Below, in pieces: positions 16,830-27,983 of a stretch of 64,000 nt of DNA; the stretch's first letter is position 1, and the number at the start of each line of letters is the position of its first letter. The notes below the pieces were generated by a model that made no database searches, had not been told where the DNA came from, and worked only from the letters and a program-made list of their open reading frames with translations. Source of the stretch: Marinimicrobium sp. C6131. GTDB taxonomy: Bacteria; Pseudomonadota; Gammaproteobacteria; Pseudomonadales; Cellvibrionaceae. The stretch lies in assembly GCF_026153455.1 (NCBI RefSeq), contig NZ_CP110629.1:2294001-2358000 (forward strand), in the 5' to 3' direction. Both the position numbers and the translations under genes were made by a program.

Positions 16830-19544
16830 TTACAGTTGACGGGCAACTTCCTTCACTTCGAACACTTCGATCTGATCACCGACCTTCACGTCGTAGTTCT
16901 TCACGCCGATACCGCACTCCATGCCGTTACGCACTTCGTTGACATCGTCTTTGTAACGACGCAGGGATTCGAGCTCCCCTTCGAAGATCACCACGTTATC
17001 GCGCAGAACGCGGATCGGCTTGTTCCGGTACACGGTGCCCTCAGTCACCATACAGCCGGCCACCTGGCCAAACTTGGGCGAGCTGAACACTTCGCGTACA
17101 TCGGCAATACCGACGATGGTCTCGACGCGCTCCGGCTCCAGCATACCGCTCAGGGCACTCTTCACGTCATCCAGCAACTGATAGATGATGCTGTAGTAGC
17201 GAATCTCCACCCCTTCGTTCTCGGCCATGCGGCGGGTACTCGCGGGCGCCCGGACATTGAAACCAAAGACAATGGCACCGGAGGTCAACGCCAGGTTGAC
17301 GTCGTTTTCGGTAATACCGCCGACACCGGAGGACACGATGTTGACCTGCACCTCCTCGTTGCCAATTTCCATCAGGGACGACTGGATGGCTTCCAGTGAG
17401 CCGCGCACGTCTGCCTTGACCACGACCGGCAGAATCTTCTTCTGGTCGCTTTCCATATTGGCAAACATGTTTTCCAGCTTGGCCGCCTGCTGACGCTGCA
17501 GCTTTTCCTTACGCTCTTTCTCGGCACGGAACTCGGCAACCTCGCGCGCCTTGCGCTCGTCTTCCAGCACGGCGAAATCGTCACCGGCACTCGGCGCGTT
17601 GTCCAGACCCAGAATCTCAACCGGCGAGGACGGACCCACGGACTTGACCTGCTGGCCCAGTTCGTTGGTCATGGCGCGCACGCGACCATAGCTCTGTCCG
17701 GCCAGTACCAGATCCCCGTGGTTCAGGGTGCCCTGCTGTACCAGCAGAGTCGCCACCACACCGCGACCTTTCTCAACGCGGGATTCAACCACCACGCCCT
17801 GCGCGGGTGCATCTTCTACCGCCTTGAGCTCCAGAATTTCGGCTTGCAGTGAAACCGCTTCCAACAGCTCATCGATACCGGCGCCAGTGAGGGCCGAGAC
17901 TTCGATGAACTGGGTATCGCCGCCCCACTCTTCCGGAATGACGTCTTTGGCGGCGAGTTCGTTTTTCACTCGCTCGGGATCAGCGTTTTCCTTGTCGCAC
18001 TTGTTGATGGCAACCACGATCGGAACACCGGCAGCCTTGGAGTGCTGAATCGCCTCCTCGGTCTGGGGCATCACGCCATCGTCGGCGGCCACGACCAGAA
18101 TCACCACGTCGGTACACTGGGCGCCGCGGGCACGCATGGCGGTAAACGCGGCGTGGCCTGGGGTATCCAGAAAAGCAACTTCGCCCTGGCTGGTTTTGAC
18201 CCGGTAGGCGCCAATGTGCTGGGTGATGCCACCGGCTTCACCGGAGGCCACTTTGGTTTTACGAATGTAGTCCAGAAGCGACGTTTTACCGTGGTCAACG
18301 TGACCCATGACGGTCACCACCGGGGCGCGCGGCTTGCCTTCACCCTGCACCTTGACTTCCAGTTCCTCTTCGAGCTTGTGCTCGATTTCGTCTTCGCTCT
18401 TGAGCACCGCGTTGTGACCGTACTCTTCGACCAGCAACTGGGCGGTATCCTGCTCCAGCGGCTGGTTGATGGTGGCCATAACGCCCATTTTCATCAGTTG
18501 CTTGATCACTTCGCCCGACTTGACGCTCATCCGCTGGGCCAGCTCGCCCACGGTGATGGTCTCGGGAATCTCTACGTCTCGAATAATCTTACCTGTCGGT
18601 TTCTTGAATGCGTGTTTGTTAGAGGCTTTGTGAGCCGCGCGCACACTGCGACGACGGGCCAGGACCTCTTCGGATTCCGTTTCCTCTTCCACCATCGCAT
18701 AGATGTCGGCCTTGGAGTTTTTCTTCGGCCCCATGGAGCGTTTGCCTTTCCCGGCACGCTTGCGATGCTTGGCGCCCTCTTCCTCATCAAACGCCTTGCC
18801 GTGGCGCTCTTTCTTCTTGCCGTGTTTGGTGTCTTCCTTTTCAGCCGGCGGTGCCACAACGGCAGCCGCGGCGCGCTCGGCGCGGGCCTCTTCCTGGGCA
18901 CGACGCACTTCTTCGAGCGCCTTCAACTCGGCTTCGCGCTTGGCCTCTTCCGCCTTGCGGCGCTCCTGGGCGCGGAGACGAATTTCCTCCGCATCGTCGA
19001 CAAAGGAAGGACGCGTCGGCTCCGCCGGCGATGTCTCGGCCTCTTCGGACTTGGCTGCTTCGGCTGCTTCCGCGCCGCTTTCAGCCTGCTCGGCACGGGC
19101 TTTGGCTTCCGCCTCTTCAGCAGCCTTCGCTTCGGCAGCCGCCTTTTCCTCGGCCAGCTTGCGCGCACGGGCCTCTTCAGCTGCGGCGTTCTCCGCCGCA
19201 ATCTTTTCAGCTTCCAGCGCCTCTTCCTCGGCTTGTACTTCCTGAGGATCGCGCTTCACATAGGTACGCTTCTTGCGAACTTCCACGTTCACAGTCTTGC
19301 GCGCCGCGCCACTACCGGTTTTCAGCGTAGTGGTGGTTTTGCGCTTGAGCGTAATCTTCTTGGGCCCGTCCGAAGACTCCCCGTGGCTGGTCTTGAGGTA
19401 GGTCAGCAACGTTTGCTTTTCCTCGTCAGACACCAGTGCATCTTCGGTTTTCTGGCTCAAGCCGGCCTCTTGCATCTGCTTCAGCAGACGCTCGACCGGT
19501 GCGCCCACAGATTTGGCGAGTTCGCTAACTGTTACTTCTGCCAT
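16830..19544 (-). CDS. infB: Translation initiation factor IF-2
   Basis: A 904-residue GTPase that brings initiator tRNA to the 30S subunit. Residues 1-50 are the IF2N domain ([16 protein letters not shown]). A long charged Ala/Glu/Lys/Arg segment (about 95-300, coiled-coil-like) follows, then a second IF2N-like unit (about 328-380). The G domain begins at residue 414 (G-H-V-D-H-G-K-T) with D-T-P-G-H and N-K-C-D motifs; domains II-IV follow to the end. Length and order match the long form (IF2-alpha). It starts 65 bases after nusA and belongs to the same operon. Confidence 0.97.
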   Translation of the reverse strand: MAEVTVSELAKSVGAPVERLLKQMQEAGLSQKTEDALVSDEEKQTLLTYLKTSHGESSDGPKKITLKRKTTTTLKTGSGAARKTVNVEVRKKRTYVKRDPQEVQAEEEALEAEKIAAENAAAEEARARKLAEEKAAAEAKAAEEAEAKARAEQAESGAEAAEAAKSEEAETSPAEPTRPSFVDDAEEIRLRAQERRKAEEAKREAELKALEEVRRAQEEARAERAAAAVVAPPAEKEDTKHGKKKERHGKAFDEEEGAKHRKRAGKGKRSMGPKKNSKADIYAMVEEETESEEVLARRRSVRAAHKASNKHAFKKPTGKIIRDVEIPETITVGELAQRMSVKSGEVIKQLMKMGVMATINQPLEQDTAQLLVEEYGHNAVLKSEDEIEHKLEEELEVKVQGEGKPRAPVVTVMGHVDHGKTSLLDYIRKTKVASGEAGGITQHIGAYRVKTSQGEVAFLDTPGHAAFTAMRARGAQCTDVVILVVAADDGVMPQTEEAIQHSKAAGVPIVVAINKCDKENADPERVKNELAAKDVIPEEWGGDTQFIEVSALTGAGIDELLEAVSLQAEILELKAVEDAPAQGVVVESRVEKGRGVVATLLVQQGTLNHGDLVLAGQSYGRVRAMTNELGQQVKSVGPSSPVEILGLDNAPSAGDDFAVLEDERKAREVAEFRAEKERKEKLQRQQAAKLENMFANMESDQKKILPVVVKADVRGSLEAIQSSLMEIGNEEVQVNIVSSGVGGITENDVNLALTSGAIVFGFNVRAPASTRRMAENEGVEIRYYSIIYQLLDDVKSALSGMLEPERVETIVGIADVREVFSSPKFGQVAGCMVTEGTVYRNKPIRVLRDNVVIFEGELESLRRYKDDVNEVRNGMECGIGVKNYDVKVGDQIEVFEVKEVARQL

Positions 19545-19609
19545 TGTGTATCCTCAGTGTTGTTCGTTGCCCGCGATGCTCGACCTGAATGGGTTCAACC
19601 GTTCAGGGA

Positions 19610-21082
19610 TCAGGCAAACCAGGGCTCGCGCGCCTTCATGATCAGCGCCGCTGCGCGCTCTTCATCCATGCCGTCGATGTCCAGCAGGTCATCAATAGCC
19701 TGTTCAGCCAGGTCTTCCATTGTGACGATACCGCGGCCGGCAAGGGTTTTCGCCAGGGCCTCATCCATACCTTCCATATTGAGCAGGTCATCAGCCGGCT
19801 CTGAACTCTCTTCCGAGGCCAGGGCTTGCGTCAGCAACGCATCTTTCGCGCGCGCTCTCAGTTCTTCGGCAATGTCTTCGTCAAAACCTTCAATAGCCAG
19901 CATTTCATCCAGCGGCACATAAGCCACCTCTTCCAGAGAGGTGAAACCTTCTTCCACCAGAACACCGGCGACGTCTTCATCAACATCCAGCGCATTCATG
20001 AACAGTTCAATATAGCTGCCGGACTCTTCTTCCTGCTTGGACTGCCACTCTTCCAGGCTCATCACGTTGATGTCCCAGCCGGTCAGTTCGCTCGCCAGGC
20101 GTACGTTCTGACCGCCACGACCAATGGCCATGGCGAGGTTGTCTTCACTGACCGCCAGGTCCATGGAGCCGGCGTCTTCATCCACCACGATGGACTCAAT
20201 TTCCGCGGGTGACATGGCGTTGATCACGAACTGCGCGGGGTTTTCATCCCACAGCACGATGTCCACACGCTCATTGCCGAGCTCGTTGGAAACCGCCTGG
20301 ACGCGCGACCCGCGCATTCCCACGCAGGCGCCGACCGGATCGATGCGACCGTCGTTGGTATTGACAGCAATCTTGGCGCGCAGGCCTGGATCGCGTGCCG
20401 CACCTTTGATCTCGATGACCTCTTCGGCAATTTCCGGGACTTCAATCTTGAACAGCTCGATCAGCATTTCCGGGCAGGACCGGCTCAAGAACAGCTGCGG
20501 GCCCCGCGTTTCATTGCGGACATCCTGCAACAGGGCGCGCACGCGATCACCGACCCGGAAAATTTCCCGGCCAACCAGTTGATCCCGCGGCAACAGACCT
20601 TCGGCATTATTGCCAAGGTCCACAATGATACTATCGCGGGTCACTTTTTTCACGGTGCCACTGACCAGTTCACCCACCTGGTCGCGATACTCTTCCACCA
20701 TCTGAGCCCGCTCGGCTTCACGAACCTTCTGGACAATCACCTGCTTGGCGGTCTGGGCGGCAATCCGTCCAAATTCGACGTTTTCGATCTTCTCGCGGCA
20801 GATGTCGCCAACCTTGAGGTCCGGATCCTTTTCAGCCGCCTCTTCGGTGGTCAATTGGGTGCCCAGTTCGGCCACCACGTCGTCGCTGACCACTTCCCAG
20901 GTGCGGAAAGTTTCATAGTCACCCGTCGCGCGGTCAATACGCACTTCGATATTGGAATCTTCGTCAAAACGCTTTTTGGTTGCCGTGGCCAGCGCAGTTT
21001 CGATGGCCTGGAAAATGATCTCCTTTTCCACACCTTTTTCATTTGACACCGCATCGGCGACCAACAAAATTTCTTTGTTCAT
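19610..21082 (-). CDS. nusA: Transcription termination/antitermination factor NusA
   Basis: A 490-residue protein: N-terminal RNA-polymerase-binding domain ([17 protein letters not shown]), S1 domain ([15 protein letters not shown]), two KH domains ([13 protein letters not shown] and [11 protein letters not shown]) and two C-terminal acidic repeats (about 365-420 and 440-490). The repeats are present as in gammaproteobacteria, where they contact the alpha subunit and lambda N-type factors. It is 35 bases behind rimP. Confidence 0.97.
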   Translation of the reverse strand: MNKEILLVADAVSNEKGVEKEIIFQAIETALATATKKRFDEDSNIEVRIDRATGDYETFRTWEVVSDDVVAELGTQLTTEEAAEKDPDLKVGDICREKIENVEFGRIAAQTAKQVIVQKVREAERAQMVEEYRDQVGELVSGTVKKVTRDSIIVDLGNNAEGLLPRDQLVGREIFRVGDRVRALLQDVRNETRGPQLFLSRSCPEMLIELFKIEVPEIAEEVIEIKGAARDPGLRAKIAVNTNDGRIDPVGACVGMRGSRVQAVSNELGNERVDIVLWDENPAQFVINAMSPAEIESIVVDEDAGSMDLAVSEDNLAMAIGRGGQNVRLASELTGWDINVMSLEEWQSKQEEESGSYIELFMNALDVDEDVAGVLVEEGFTSLEEVAYVPLDEMLAIEGFDEDIAEELRARAKDALLTQALASEESSEPADDLLNMEGMDEALAKTLAGRGIVTMEDLAEQAIDDLLDIDGMDEERAAALIMKAREPWFA

Positions 21083-21117
21083 GAGCTTGCCTCGTTAAAC
21101 TCCTTCACCGCGCTTCG

Positions 21118-21579
21118 TTAAAAGCGTGGGACCAAATTCGCTTTTTCAATCGACCCGATCGACAGGGTGTGCTCCGCACCGTCCACTATCAATACCACCG
21201 AGTCCCCTTCAACAGCCTGTAACTGACCTTTGAATTTGCGCCGCCCGGCCACCGGGGCCCGGGTCTTCAGTGAAATCACTTCACCGATATAGCGCCTGTA
21301 CTGTTCGGGCGTGAACAACGGCCGATCCATTCCCGGCGACGACACCTCAAGGGTGTAGCGATTGGTAATGGGATCTTCCACATCCATCAGGCTGCTCACC
21401 TGACGACTGACGCGTTCGCAGTCTTCCAGATTGACACCTTCCTCACCGGGGCGATCAATATAGATACGCAGCGTGGAGTAACGCCCCTGGGTCAGGTATT
21501 CCACCCCCCAGAGTTCACACTCGAGCGCTTCAACAACGGGCGCAATCAGCGCGTGCAGCTGTTCCTGTTTGGACGCCAT
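21118..21579 (-). CDS. rimP: Ribosome maturation factor RimP
   Basis: A 153-residue protein with the RimP signatures L-W-G-V-E-Y, L-R-I-Y-I-D-R, L-E-V-S-S-P-G-M-D-R-P-L and Y-R-R-Y-I-G-E. It assists early 30S assembly. It is the first protein gene of the cluster behind the initiator tRNA gene, with two terminators in the 405-base leader between them. Confidence 0.95.
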   Translation of the reverse strand: MASKQEQLHALIAPVVEALECELWGVEYLTQGRYSTLRIYIDRPGEEGVNLEDCERVSRQVSSLMDVEDPITNRYTLEVSSPGMDRPLFTPEQYRRYIGEVISLKTRAPVAGRRKFKGQLQAVEGDSVVLIVDGAEHTLSIGSIEKANLVPRF

Positions 21580-21691
21580 GAAATCGGTTCACCTGTGTGG
21601 CGGGGTGCCGCCCTGACAAATAATCGCCGGGAGCGATTTTTGACGTCGCTCGGCGACGGCCCGCAGGGTAACCGCCAGGGAAGGCGGCTAC

Positions 21692-21716
21692 AAAAAATGG
21701 GCCAGAGGCCCATTTT
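21692..21716 (-). terminator. Second of two tandem terminators between initiator tRNA and rimP
   Basis: On the minus strand a 10-bp stem AAAATGGGCC / GGCCCATTTT with a 3-base loop, ending in a six-T run that overlaps the stem. Together with 21771-21794 it would reduce transcription from the tRNA promoter into rimP. Confidence 0.8.
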
Positions 21717-21770
21717 CGAAACTGCGGCCACAGGCCTCTGTGGCGGGGGTGCACCCCTTTTTACAAATAC

Positions 21771-21794
21771 AAAAAAGCCCCATGACAGGGGCTT
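21771..21794 (-). terminator. First of two tandem terminators between initiator tRNA and rimP
   Basis: On the minus strand stem AAGCCCC / GGGGCTT with a 6-base loop and six T. It lies about 190 bases after the tRNA 3' end and is the natural end of the tRNA transcript. Confidence 0.85.
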
Positions 21795-21874
21795 ATTCGA
21801 GCGCCGGCTTCTTGTCGGGCCGACTGGGAAAGCTGAACACCGTATAAAGGTCACTCATCAACTTTCCAAATAAG

Positions 21875-21910
21875 TGGTAGCGGGGACTGGATTTGGACCA
21901 ACGGCCTTCG
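21875..21910 (-). pseudogene. Duplicated 3' half of the initiator tRNA
   Basis: These 36 bases match the 3' part of the initiator tRNA gene at 21985-22020 (T-arm, acceptor strand and CCA) at 33 positions, exactly 110 bases downstream. The anticodon stem and the 5' half are absent or unrecognisable, so it cannot be a working tRNA. It may be a decayed tandem copy or a scar of integration at the tRNA 3' end. Confidence 0.7.
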
Positions 21911-21984
21911 CCGGCTGGGCCGCCCAGGTAGAAAGTGAGACCGACCTCGTCGGGCATTTTCTACATCGCACCACTCTTTAAATT

Positions 21985-22061
<77 letters not shown>

Positions 22062-22098
22062 ACTTCAACTCGGCGGCACTGCCTGACCGAGGTGGCGA

Positions 22099-22127
22099 AT
22101 TATAGGCGCACACCCAGGGTGGGTCAA
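22099..22127 (-). promoter_or_regulatory. Sigma-70 promoter of the initiator tRNA gene
   Basis: On the minus strand TTGACC, a 17-base spacer and TATAAT, 38 bases before the tRNA. The GC-rich sequence just after the -10 box fits a stringently controlled stable-RNA promoter. Confidence 0.85.
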
Positions 22128-22271
22128 CCCCAAATCCAACTTATTTCAAATACTTGCGCCATTAAGCTTCTTTACACTTGAGCATCTGGCCGAGGTATCG
22201 AGTCGTATCCTTAAGACCTATAATGACGCCATCAGGTTTCATTCCCATGACTCAATGCACGGAGGTTTTCG

Positions 22272-22685
22272 ATGACACATTTTCTACGCACATTACTGGG
22301 CACCGCCACCCTCGCCCTGGCGGCGCTTTCCGTCCAGGCCGGAAGTCCCAGCGCTTATATCATTTCCCCGAGCGATGGCGACACGGTTACCAGCCCGGTC
22401 ACCGTCAAGTTCGGCCTCAAGGGCATGGGCGTGGCCCCTGCGGGAGTTGAGCGGGATAACACCGGGCATCATCACCTGCTGATTGACCTGGAGACACTGC
22501 CCGATCTGGACAAGCCGATTCCGGCTGACGATCAGCACGTTCACTTCGGGGGCGGACAGACGGAAACCACGGTGGAGCTGGAGCCCGGTGAACACACTCT
22601 GCAGCTTTTGCTCGGCGACCACCTGCATCGCCCGCACGACGAGCCGGTGGTGTCCGAGAAGATCACCATTACCGTCAGCGAGTAA
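22272..22685 (+). CDS. DUF4399-family periplasmic protein
   Basis: A 137-residue protein with a signal peptide (residues 1-23, V-Q-A before G-S). The mature part is one beta-rich domain with conserved histidines: G-H-H-H-L-L-I-D, D-Q-H-V-H-F-G-G-G-Q-T, and L-G-D-H-L-H-R-P-H. This is the DUF4399 pattern. The many conserved histidines suggest metal binding, but the function is unknown. GGAGG lies nine bases before the ATG. It stands alone between the tRNA gene and a convergent small membrane-protein gene. Confidence 0.85.
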   Translation: MTHFLRTLLGTATLALAALSVQAGSPSAYIISPSDGDTVTSPVTVKFGLKGMGVAPAGVERDNTGHHHLLIDLETLPDLDKPIPADDQHVHFGGGQTETTVELEPGEHTLQLLLGDHLHRPHDEPVVSEKITITVSE

Positions 22686-22743
22686 CTCGCCACCGCGCCG
22701 GCGCGCCCGCCAGGGCGTGCCGGACGGCTCCGCTACCAGAAGC

Positions 22744-22947
22744 CTAGACCACCCCCTGAATACTGGCGATCAGATAACTCAACCCGCTCAACATCGTCAG
22801 CACCAGCAAAATCACACCCAGCAACGTCCACAGCCGGAACGGTTTTCGCTCGACACTGTTCACCCCTCGACGGGTAACCGCATCAACGCGCGCCTGATCT
22901 TCCGGAGTCAATTGAGGTTTATGCACTGCCTGCCTCCACGAGGACAT
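22744..22947 (-). CDS. DUF2970-family small membrane protein
   Basis: A 67-residue protein: a charged N-terminus (about 35 residues), then K-P-F-R-L-W-T-L-L-G-V-I-L-L-V-L-T-M-L and a single membrane helix to the C-terminus. The K-P-F-R-x-W-T-L-L-x-V motif is typical of DUF2970. Function unknown. It converges with the DUF4399 gene. Confidence 0.75.
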   Translation of the reverse strand: MSSWRQAVHKPQLTPEDQARVDAVTRRGVNSVERKPFRLWTLLGVILLVLTMLSGLSYLIASIQGVV

Positions 22948-23035
22948 TATTCAACCGGCGCACCGACTCGGCGGCGCCAAAGGCACACAGTATAGAACGG
23001 GAAACAGATCGGCAAAAGCGGTGGGGTGACGGGGC

Positions 23036-24055
23036 TTAAATACGTTGATCCAGGCGGCTACCGGAGCGACCATCACTGGTCAATCCACTCAGGCCTACCA
23101 GTTGAATGTAGGTGTCGATGTTGCGCTGGCGGGCGTCATCGACCAGAGCGTTGCGCCGCTCTTCCCGTTCCGCCTCATCTCGCTCGCGCTCCGAGCGGGT
23201 TTCGTCAAGCCGGTCACGGGAGTCGCCCTTATCGTCGGAGGGCTCACGCTCCGCCCGGGCGTTTTCAGCCTCTATCTGACGCAGCTCAGCCCGAGCCTCC
23301 GCCTCCATTCGCGCCGCCTCCGCCGCCACGCGTCGATCGGTATCGGAAGGCTCAGCCGGTGCATAGGCTGCGCGGCGGATCTGCTGGGCCTTTTCAATGG
23401 TCGCCTGGGGGTCATTTGGTACCCGACTGGTATCGATGGGCACCTCCCCCGACACCGCGTAGGCGACCCCATCGGGGCCCCGGACAAATTCGTATTGCGG
23501 CGCGCCGGCGTACCGCCCTCCCAGAGCGGCGTGGGCCTGTTCGTGCTGGCGCACCTCACGGTCCCGGGCGGCCAACTCCCGGATTTCGGCCTGGGTTTCC
23601 AGCGTCTGCTGTTTCTCCCGGCTCTCGCGGAACGCACTACGGGGGTCGCCGGACGACCCGTCGGCCGGCGGTGTCGCGTCAGAGCGGGGAGCGCTCGCTT
23701 GCGGCGCAGAGGACTGACCCGCATTCGCCTCCGACGCCAGGGCTGCCTGCCCTGAAACAGAAAGCGTTACGCGATCGTCACGGCGGGCATCTGAGGGAGG
23801 CTGTGCATCGGTCTCGGGGGCGTCAGAGCGAACCCGCCCGTCGCGGCGCGCCTGCTGCTGCAACTGCTGGTCAGCCTCTCCGGGGCGTTGATCGGGGGAG
23901 CGGAAGTTCTCGCCCCGAGCGGTCTCGGCAGACTCTTCCAGGGGCTGGAGAGTGGACCCTCTCAGGTCATCGGTTTCCTGCCCCACAGGGGCTCGCCCCG
24001 CAGGCACAAAAGGCGCCACGGCGTTGGCAAAGTTGGAGGGAATGACCGGTGCCAT
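23036..24055 (-). CDS. SprA-related putative metalloprotease
   Basis: A 339-residue hydrophilic protein. Residues 1-150 are low-complexity (Ala, Arg, Asp, Gln). The conserved core (about 150-245) has [13 protein letters not shown], an H-E-x-x-H zinc-protease-like motif, followed by [21 protein letters not shown]. These fit the SprA-related family annotated as putative metalloproteases. The C-terminal 90 residues are an Arg/Glu-rich coiled coil. No signal peptide is seen. It follows a rod-like small gene by 15 bases, so the two are one operon. Catalysis is untested for this family as far as I know. Confidence 0.75.
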   Translation of the reverse strand: MAPVIPSNFANAVAPFVPAGRAPVGQETDDLRGSTLQPLEESAETARGENFRSPDQRPGEADQQLQQQARRDGRVRSDAPETDAQPPSDARRDDRVTLSVSGQAALASEANAGQSSAPQASAPRSDATPPADGSSGDPRSAFRESREKQQTLETQAEIRELAARDREVRQHEQAHAALGGRYAGAPQYEFVRGPDGVAYAVSGEVPIDTSRVPNDPQATIEKAQQIRRAAYAPAEPSDTDRRVAAEAARMEAEARAELRQIEAENARAEREPSDDKGDSRDRLDETRSERERDEAEREERRNALVDDARQRNIDTYIQLVGLSGLTSDGRSGSRLDQRI

Positions 24056-24070
24056 GACCGAGGGCAGTCA

Positions 24071-24316
24071 TCAGGCCATGATGTCAATCAGCCGGCCGAC
24101 GTTTTCATCAGCGGCTTCAAGCACCCGGGCGTTGCTGTCGAACACCTGCTGCTGTGCCTCGATGTTGATCAGAGGCTCCACAATTTGCAGGCTGGACGCT
24201 GACTGGGTTGCGGGCACAGTGCCAGACTGGGCGATCTGCTGCGCGGAGCCGACCATTTCGGACTGGCTGCGCTGCATACCGATCAAGGCCTGATTGACCG
24301 CAGAACCAATTTCCAT
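24071..24316 (-). CDS. Miniature flagellar-rod-like protein
   Basis: An 81-residue protein. The N-terminus (A-L-I-G-M-Q-R-S-Q-S-E-M-V-G-S-A-Q-Q-I-A) and the C-terminus (V-F-D-S-N-A-R-V-L-E-A-A-D-E-N-V-G-R-L-I-D-I) resemble the two end helices of flagellar rod/hook proteins such as FlgB, FlgC and FlgG, with almost nothing between. ATG 24316 is preceded by AAGGGGG; a TTG 27 bases upstream is less likely. It is cotranscribed with the SprA-like gene. No flagellar structural genes lie next to it, so a role in an axial structure is only a guess from the helix pattern. Confidence 0.65.
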   Translation of the reverse strand: MEIGSAVNQALIGMQRSQSEMVGSAQQIAQSGTVPATQSASSLQIVEPLINIEAQQQVFDSNARVLEAADENVGRLIDIMA

Positions 24317-24465
24317 TGTGTACCCCCTTCTCAGCTCGGCCAAGGAGGCCGGTATTAGACAACAGACTTTGTCAGTTTAGCGCGCCAGCTGACCAAAAAA
24401 CAATCAAGACCGGCAATTTATCAGAGTTTTTCGCAGTAAAACCGCCGTTTATAGAACTGAACGCA

Positions 24466-25149
24466 CTAACCGATCAAGGGGTCCAGGTTCAGGTGCTCGG
24501 CAACCGCACCCGGCTCCGGCGACGACAGCGAGGGCACCCACCCCAGGAACGGTGCCCGCAGGCGCTGGCCCAGAGCATCAACGTTCTCCCGCAAACGCGG
24601 CATGTCGGGATCCAGCACATTGGCCACCCAACCGGCCAGTGGCAGGCCGTCGCGGGCAATGGCCTCGGCCGTCAACAGGGCGTGATTCAGGCAACCCAGC
24701 CGCACCCCCACCACCAGAATGACCGGTAAATTGAGCAGCCGGGCGAGATCCGCCAGGGTTTCAGCGGGGTTGAGCGGCACTCGCCAGCCTCCGGCTCCTT
24801 CCACCACGGTAAAGTCCGCCTGCCCAAGAACGCCGCGGCAATAGCCCACCAGACGATCCGTCGACAGGGGTCGCCGGGCCTCCAGCGCCGCGATGTGCGG
24901 TGCAATGGCCGGCTCGAGGGCCACCGGATTGATCTGTTCGTAGTCCAGAGGGGTACTGATGACCGACTGCAACCGCAGGGCGTCCTCGTTGCGCAACCCA
25001 TCCGGAGTCCGTTCACAGCCGGCCGCCACCGGCTTGAGTGCCGCGGTGGTCAATCCCCGAAGATTGGCCGCCTGCAGCAGGCCGGCCGCGATACAGGTTT
25101 TACCTACACCGGTGTCCGTGCCGGTGACAAAGAACGCGTGTTTTGCCAT
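24466..25149 (-). CDS. bioD: Dethiobiotin synthetase
   Basis: A 227-residue ATPase that closes the ureido ring: 7,8-diaminopelargonate plus CO2 gives dethiobiotin. The P-loop is G-T-D-T-G-V-G-K-T (residues 10-18), K-P-V-A-A-G follows at about 40, and V-E-G-A-G-G-W is the second ATP/substrate motif. It is the last gene of the biotin operon, 27 bases after bioHC. Confidence 0.96.
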   Translation of the reverse strand: MAKHAFFVTGTDTGVGKTCIAAGLLQAANLRGLTTAALKPVAAGCERTPDGLRNEDALRLQSVISTPLDYEQINPVALEPAIAPHIAALEARRPLSTDRLVGYCRGVLGQADFTVVEGAGGWRVPLNPAETLADLARLLNLPVILVVGVRLGCLNHALLTAEAIARDGLPLAGWVANVLDPDMPRLRENVDALGQRLRAPFLGWVPSLSSPEPGAVAEHLNLDPLIG

Positions 25150-25176
25150 GGTGCGTTGGTCTCTTGCAAAGTCTGG

Positions 25177-26790
25177 TTAGTGAGGCTTGCGCGCTGCGGC
25201 GTAGTACACCTCGTAACTGGCGGGCAGAAGCCCCTCTTCCCGAAACGGCTCGTAAGCCGCTTTGAGCGCCTGAATTTTCTGGCGTCCGGTGAGCCCTTCG
25301 GGCTGCCCCCGGTTGACGTTGTGCGCCCCGAGCGCTTTCAGTTCCCGGGTCAGTTCGCCCAACGCCTCGTACCGCAGTACCCGCTCTTCCCGCTGCCATT
25401 CAGGCGCCACGAACCCCGCCTGACGCAGCGCCTCATCGACCGCCCGCTGCGGCGGGAAGCGATTGACATGAACGTAGCCATCCACACTCTGCCAGGCACT
25501 TTTCAATTCCCAGAGCGTTCGCGGCCCCAGGGTGGAGAACAGCAACCTTCCCCCCGGCTTCAGAACCCGTTGCAGCTCACCGAACAGGCTCGGCAGATGT
25601 TCACACCACTGGACCGACAGGCTGGAAAATATGAGGTCCACACTGGCGTCGGCCAGCGGCAACTCCTCGGCATCTCCGCACAACCACAGCGCGGGGATAT
25701 CGCGCTCCTGACGGGCAAAGCGGAGCATACCCTCCGCAATATCCAGTCCGATCATCTGGGCCTCCGGTAAACGGTGCGCCAGGCGCTCACCGAAATAACC
25801 CGTTCCGCAGCCCAGGTCAACCAGGGTTTTCACGGCGCCGAGCTCCAGCCCGCCCAGCTGATTCAGTAGCGTCTCCCCCACCGCTCGTTGCAGTCGGGCG
25901 ACGCTGTCGTAACTGGTTGCGGCCCGACTGAACGAGTGAGCGACACGCCGCTTGTCCAACTGACCGGTGGTCAGGCGCAGGAAGTGCAGAATGGCCTCTC
26001 CCACCCGCTCCGGCTCACTCCAGTGCATGGCGTGTCCTGCGCCGGCCACCACGGATACGCGCTGGCGCTGGTTGAGGGCCGGCATCTGACCCGCCGCGGC
26101 CAATGGCACCAGCGCATCGTGCTCGGCAAACAGGTGCAGGCCGGGCTGACGCAGCCCCTCGAAGGCATGGCCGTTGTCCAGACTCGACAACAACGACAGC
26201 GCCTGGGCCCATTGAGGCCGAATTTGCCCGGAATCGGGCTGTACTGCCGCCAGTTCCGCACGCAATTCCCGCTCGCGCCGGTCGCCATGGGCAACCAGCG
26301 CCAGAAAGCGTTGCAGCCCTTTGGCGGGGGTGCGCTCGAAATCACGATTGAACCGTTGATTGATGGCCGGCGCCATCGCCTCCGGCCAGCTCGCGTCGGC
26401 CACAAAACGAAGATTGCTGGCAAGGGTGATCACGCGGGTGATGCGTTCGGGCTGCCGGGCGGCCAGCGCAACCGCGAGCATTCCCCCCAGCGACCACCCC
26501 ACCAGCGTTGCCTGCGCCGGCAGACTCTGTTCAATGGCATTGAGCACGTTATCGAGGGAAAAATCCGCTCCGCCCGGGCTGTCTCCAAAGCCCGGCAGGT
26601 CCAGGGCAATCACATCGCTGTACTGACGCAACCAGGGCAGTAGCGGCTCCCAACTGCGGCTGTCGAAGCCCCAGCCGTGGAGCAACACCAGCGGCTCCGC
26701 CGAGGTTGGCGCGAGCGCGGGGAAGTGATGGGTGGCCAGCGGAGCGTCGAGCTCACGGGGCGCACTCAGCGGAATCATCGGGTCAGTCAC
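25177..26790 (-). CDS. bioHC: Bifunctional BioH-BioC fusion: pimeloyl-ACP methyl ester esterase and malonyl-ACP O-methyltransferase
   Basis: A 537-residue fusion. Residues about 1-275 are an alpha/beta hydrolase like BioH, with oxyanion H-G-W-G, nucleophile S100 in G-W-S-L-G-G, and the likely triad partners D225 and H253 (A-G-A-G-H-A). Residues about 280-537 are BioC, opening with [13 protein letters not shown] and carrying the SAM motif V-D-L-G-C-G-T-G (324-331). The C-terminal half methylates malonyl-ACP to let fatty-acid synthesis build the pimeloyl chain, and the N-terminal half removes the methyl ester at the end. Start and end of the pathway are thus in one protein. The same arrangement is annotated as BioHC in Saccharophagus. 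It overlaps bioF by four bases. Confidence 0.94.
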   Translation of the reverse strand: MTDPMIPLSAPRELDAPLATHHFPALAPTSAEPLVLLHGWGFDSRSWEPLLPWLRQYSDVIALDLPGFGDSPGGADFSLDNVLNAIEQSLPAQATLVGWSLGGMLAVALAARQPERITRVITLASNLRFVADASWPEAMAPAINQRFNRDFERTPAKGLQRFLALVAHGDRRERELRAELAAVQPDSGQIRPQWAQALSLLSSLDNGHAFEGLRQPGLHLFAEHDALVPLAAAGQMPALNQRQRVSVVAGAGHAMHWSEPERVGEAILHFLRLTTGQLDKRRVAHSFSRAATSYDSVARLQRAVGETLLNQLGGLELGAVKTLVDLGCGTGYFGERLAHRLPEAQMIGLDIAEGMLRFARQERDIPALWLCGDAEELPLADASVDLIFSSLSVQWCEHLPSLFGELQRVLKPGGRLLFSTLGPRTLWELKSAWQSVDGYVHVNRFPPQRAVDEALRQAGFVAPEWQREERVLRYEALGELTRELKALGAHNVNRGQPEGLTGRQKIQALKAAYEPFREEGLLPASYEVYYAAARKPH

Positions 26791-27980
26791 GGCGCCTCCA
26801 CAGACGCGAGTTCATGGAGGCTGTCCGCCAGTGCGGACAGCAGCCCGTCTACCTGTGCCCGGGAGTGGCTGGCACTCAGGGTCACTCTCAACCGGGCACT
26901 GCCTTTAGGTACGGTGGGCGGGCGAATCGCGACCACCCAGTATCCCTTTTTCTCCAGGGAGGAGGCCAGTGCGAGCGCCCGGCGGTCATCGCCAATCAGC
27001 ACCGGCTGGACCGCTGTGTGGGAGTCCATCAGGGTGAGCCCGAGGGCTCGAGCCCCCTCCCGAAATTGCCCAATGCGCTCGTTCAACACTGTCCTGCGCC
27101 AGGACTCTTCCTGCACCAGCCGCAGACTCGCCCGGGTCGCCGCAGCGACCGCCGGTGGCAGCGCGGTGGTGTAGATGTAGCTGCGGGCAAACTGAATCAG
27201 CGTTTCGATCAATGCTTCACTGCCCGCGACAAACGCACCGGCGGTACCCAGGGCCTTGCCGAGGGTCGCCATATACACCGGAACGTCCGCTTCCGTCACC
27301 CCCTGGGCCTCCAGAGTACCCGCGCCGCGCGCGCCCAGACAGCCAAAACCATGAGCGTCGTCCACCATCAACCAACCGCCGTGGGCATTGCTGACCCGGC
27401 CGAGCTCGGCGAGCGGCGCGCAGTCACCATCCATACTGAAGACTCCGTCCACGGCGACCAGACGGCGCCTGGCATCCGAGCCCGCCAGACGGCGCTCGAG
27501 GTGCTCCGGGTCGTTGTGGGAAAAGCGCTGAAAACGGGCGCCGCTGAGCAGACCGGCATCGAGCAGTGAAGCGTGATTCAGACGGTCCTCAAAAATGGCG
27601 TCGCCCTTGCCCACCAGTGCCGTTACCGTGCCCAGGTTGGCCATGTAGCCTGTGGAAAACAGCAGCGCCCGCTCGCGACCACAAAAAGCCGCCAGCTCTT
27701 CTTCCAGAGCGTGATGCTCGCGGGAGTGGCCACAAACCAGGTGGGAGGCACCACTGCCCACCCCCAGAGCGTCGGCCCCGGCTTTGAACGCCTCGATGAC
27801 GGCCGGGTGATTGGCCAGCCCCAGATAATCGTTGCTGCAGAAACCGGCCAGGCGGCGACCGTCAACCACCACCTCGGGGCCCTGCGGGGAGGCCAGCGTC
27901 CGGCGCCGGCGATAGAGAGACTGGGCCCGACGAGCCGTCAGTGCGGGCCCGAGCGCCGCATCCAGAGAGGCGTGGGCCAC
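26787..27980 (-). CDS. bioF: 8-amino-7-oxononanoate synthase
   Basis: A 397-residue PLP enzyme joining pimeloyl-ACP and alanine. Motifs: C-S-N-D-Y-L-G-L near the N-terminus, V-D-D-A-H-G-F-G for the cofactor Asp, and T-L-G-K-A-L-G with the PLP lysine. It lies three bases after bioB and overlaps bioHC by four. Confidence 0.96.
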   Translation of the reverse strand: MAHASLDAALGPALTARRAQSLYRRRRTLASPQGPEVVVDGRRLAGFCSNDYLGLANHPAVIEAFKAGADALGVGSGASHLVCGHSREHHALEEELAAFCGRERALLFSTGYMANLGTVTALVGKGDAIFEDRLNHASLLDAGLLSGARFQRFSHNDPEHLERRLAGSDARRRLVAVDGVFSMDGDCAPLAELGRVSNAHGGWLMVDDAHGFGCLGARGAGTLEAQGVTEADVPVYMATLGKALGTAGAFVAGSEALIETLIQFARSYIYTTALPPAVAAATRASLRLVQEESWRRTVLNERIGQFREGARALGLTLMDSHTAVQPVLIGDDRRALALASSLEKKGYWVVAIRPPTVPKGSARLRVTLSASHSRAQVDGLLSALADSLHELASVEAP

Positions 27981-27983
27981 GGC

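Noticed and set aside
21580..21870. Overlapping open frames in the leader between initiator tRNA and rimP.
   Set aside because: The stretch is made of terminators and inverted repeats, and the frames have no start signal or family resemblance.
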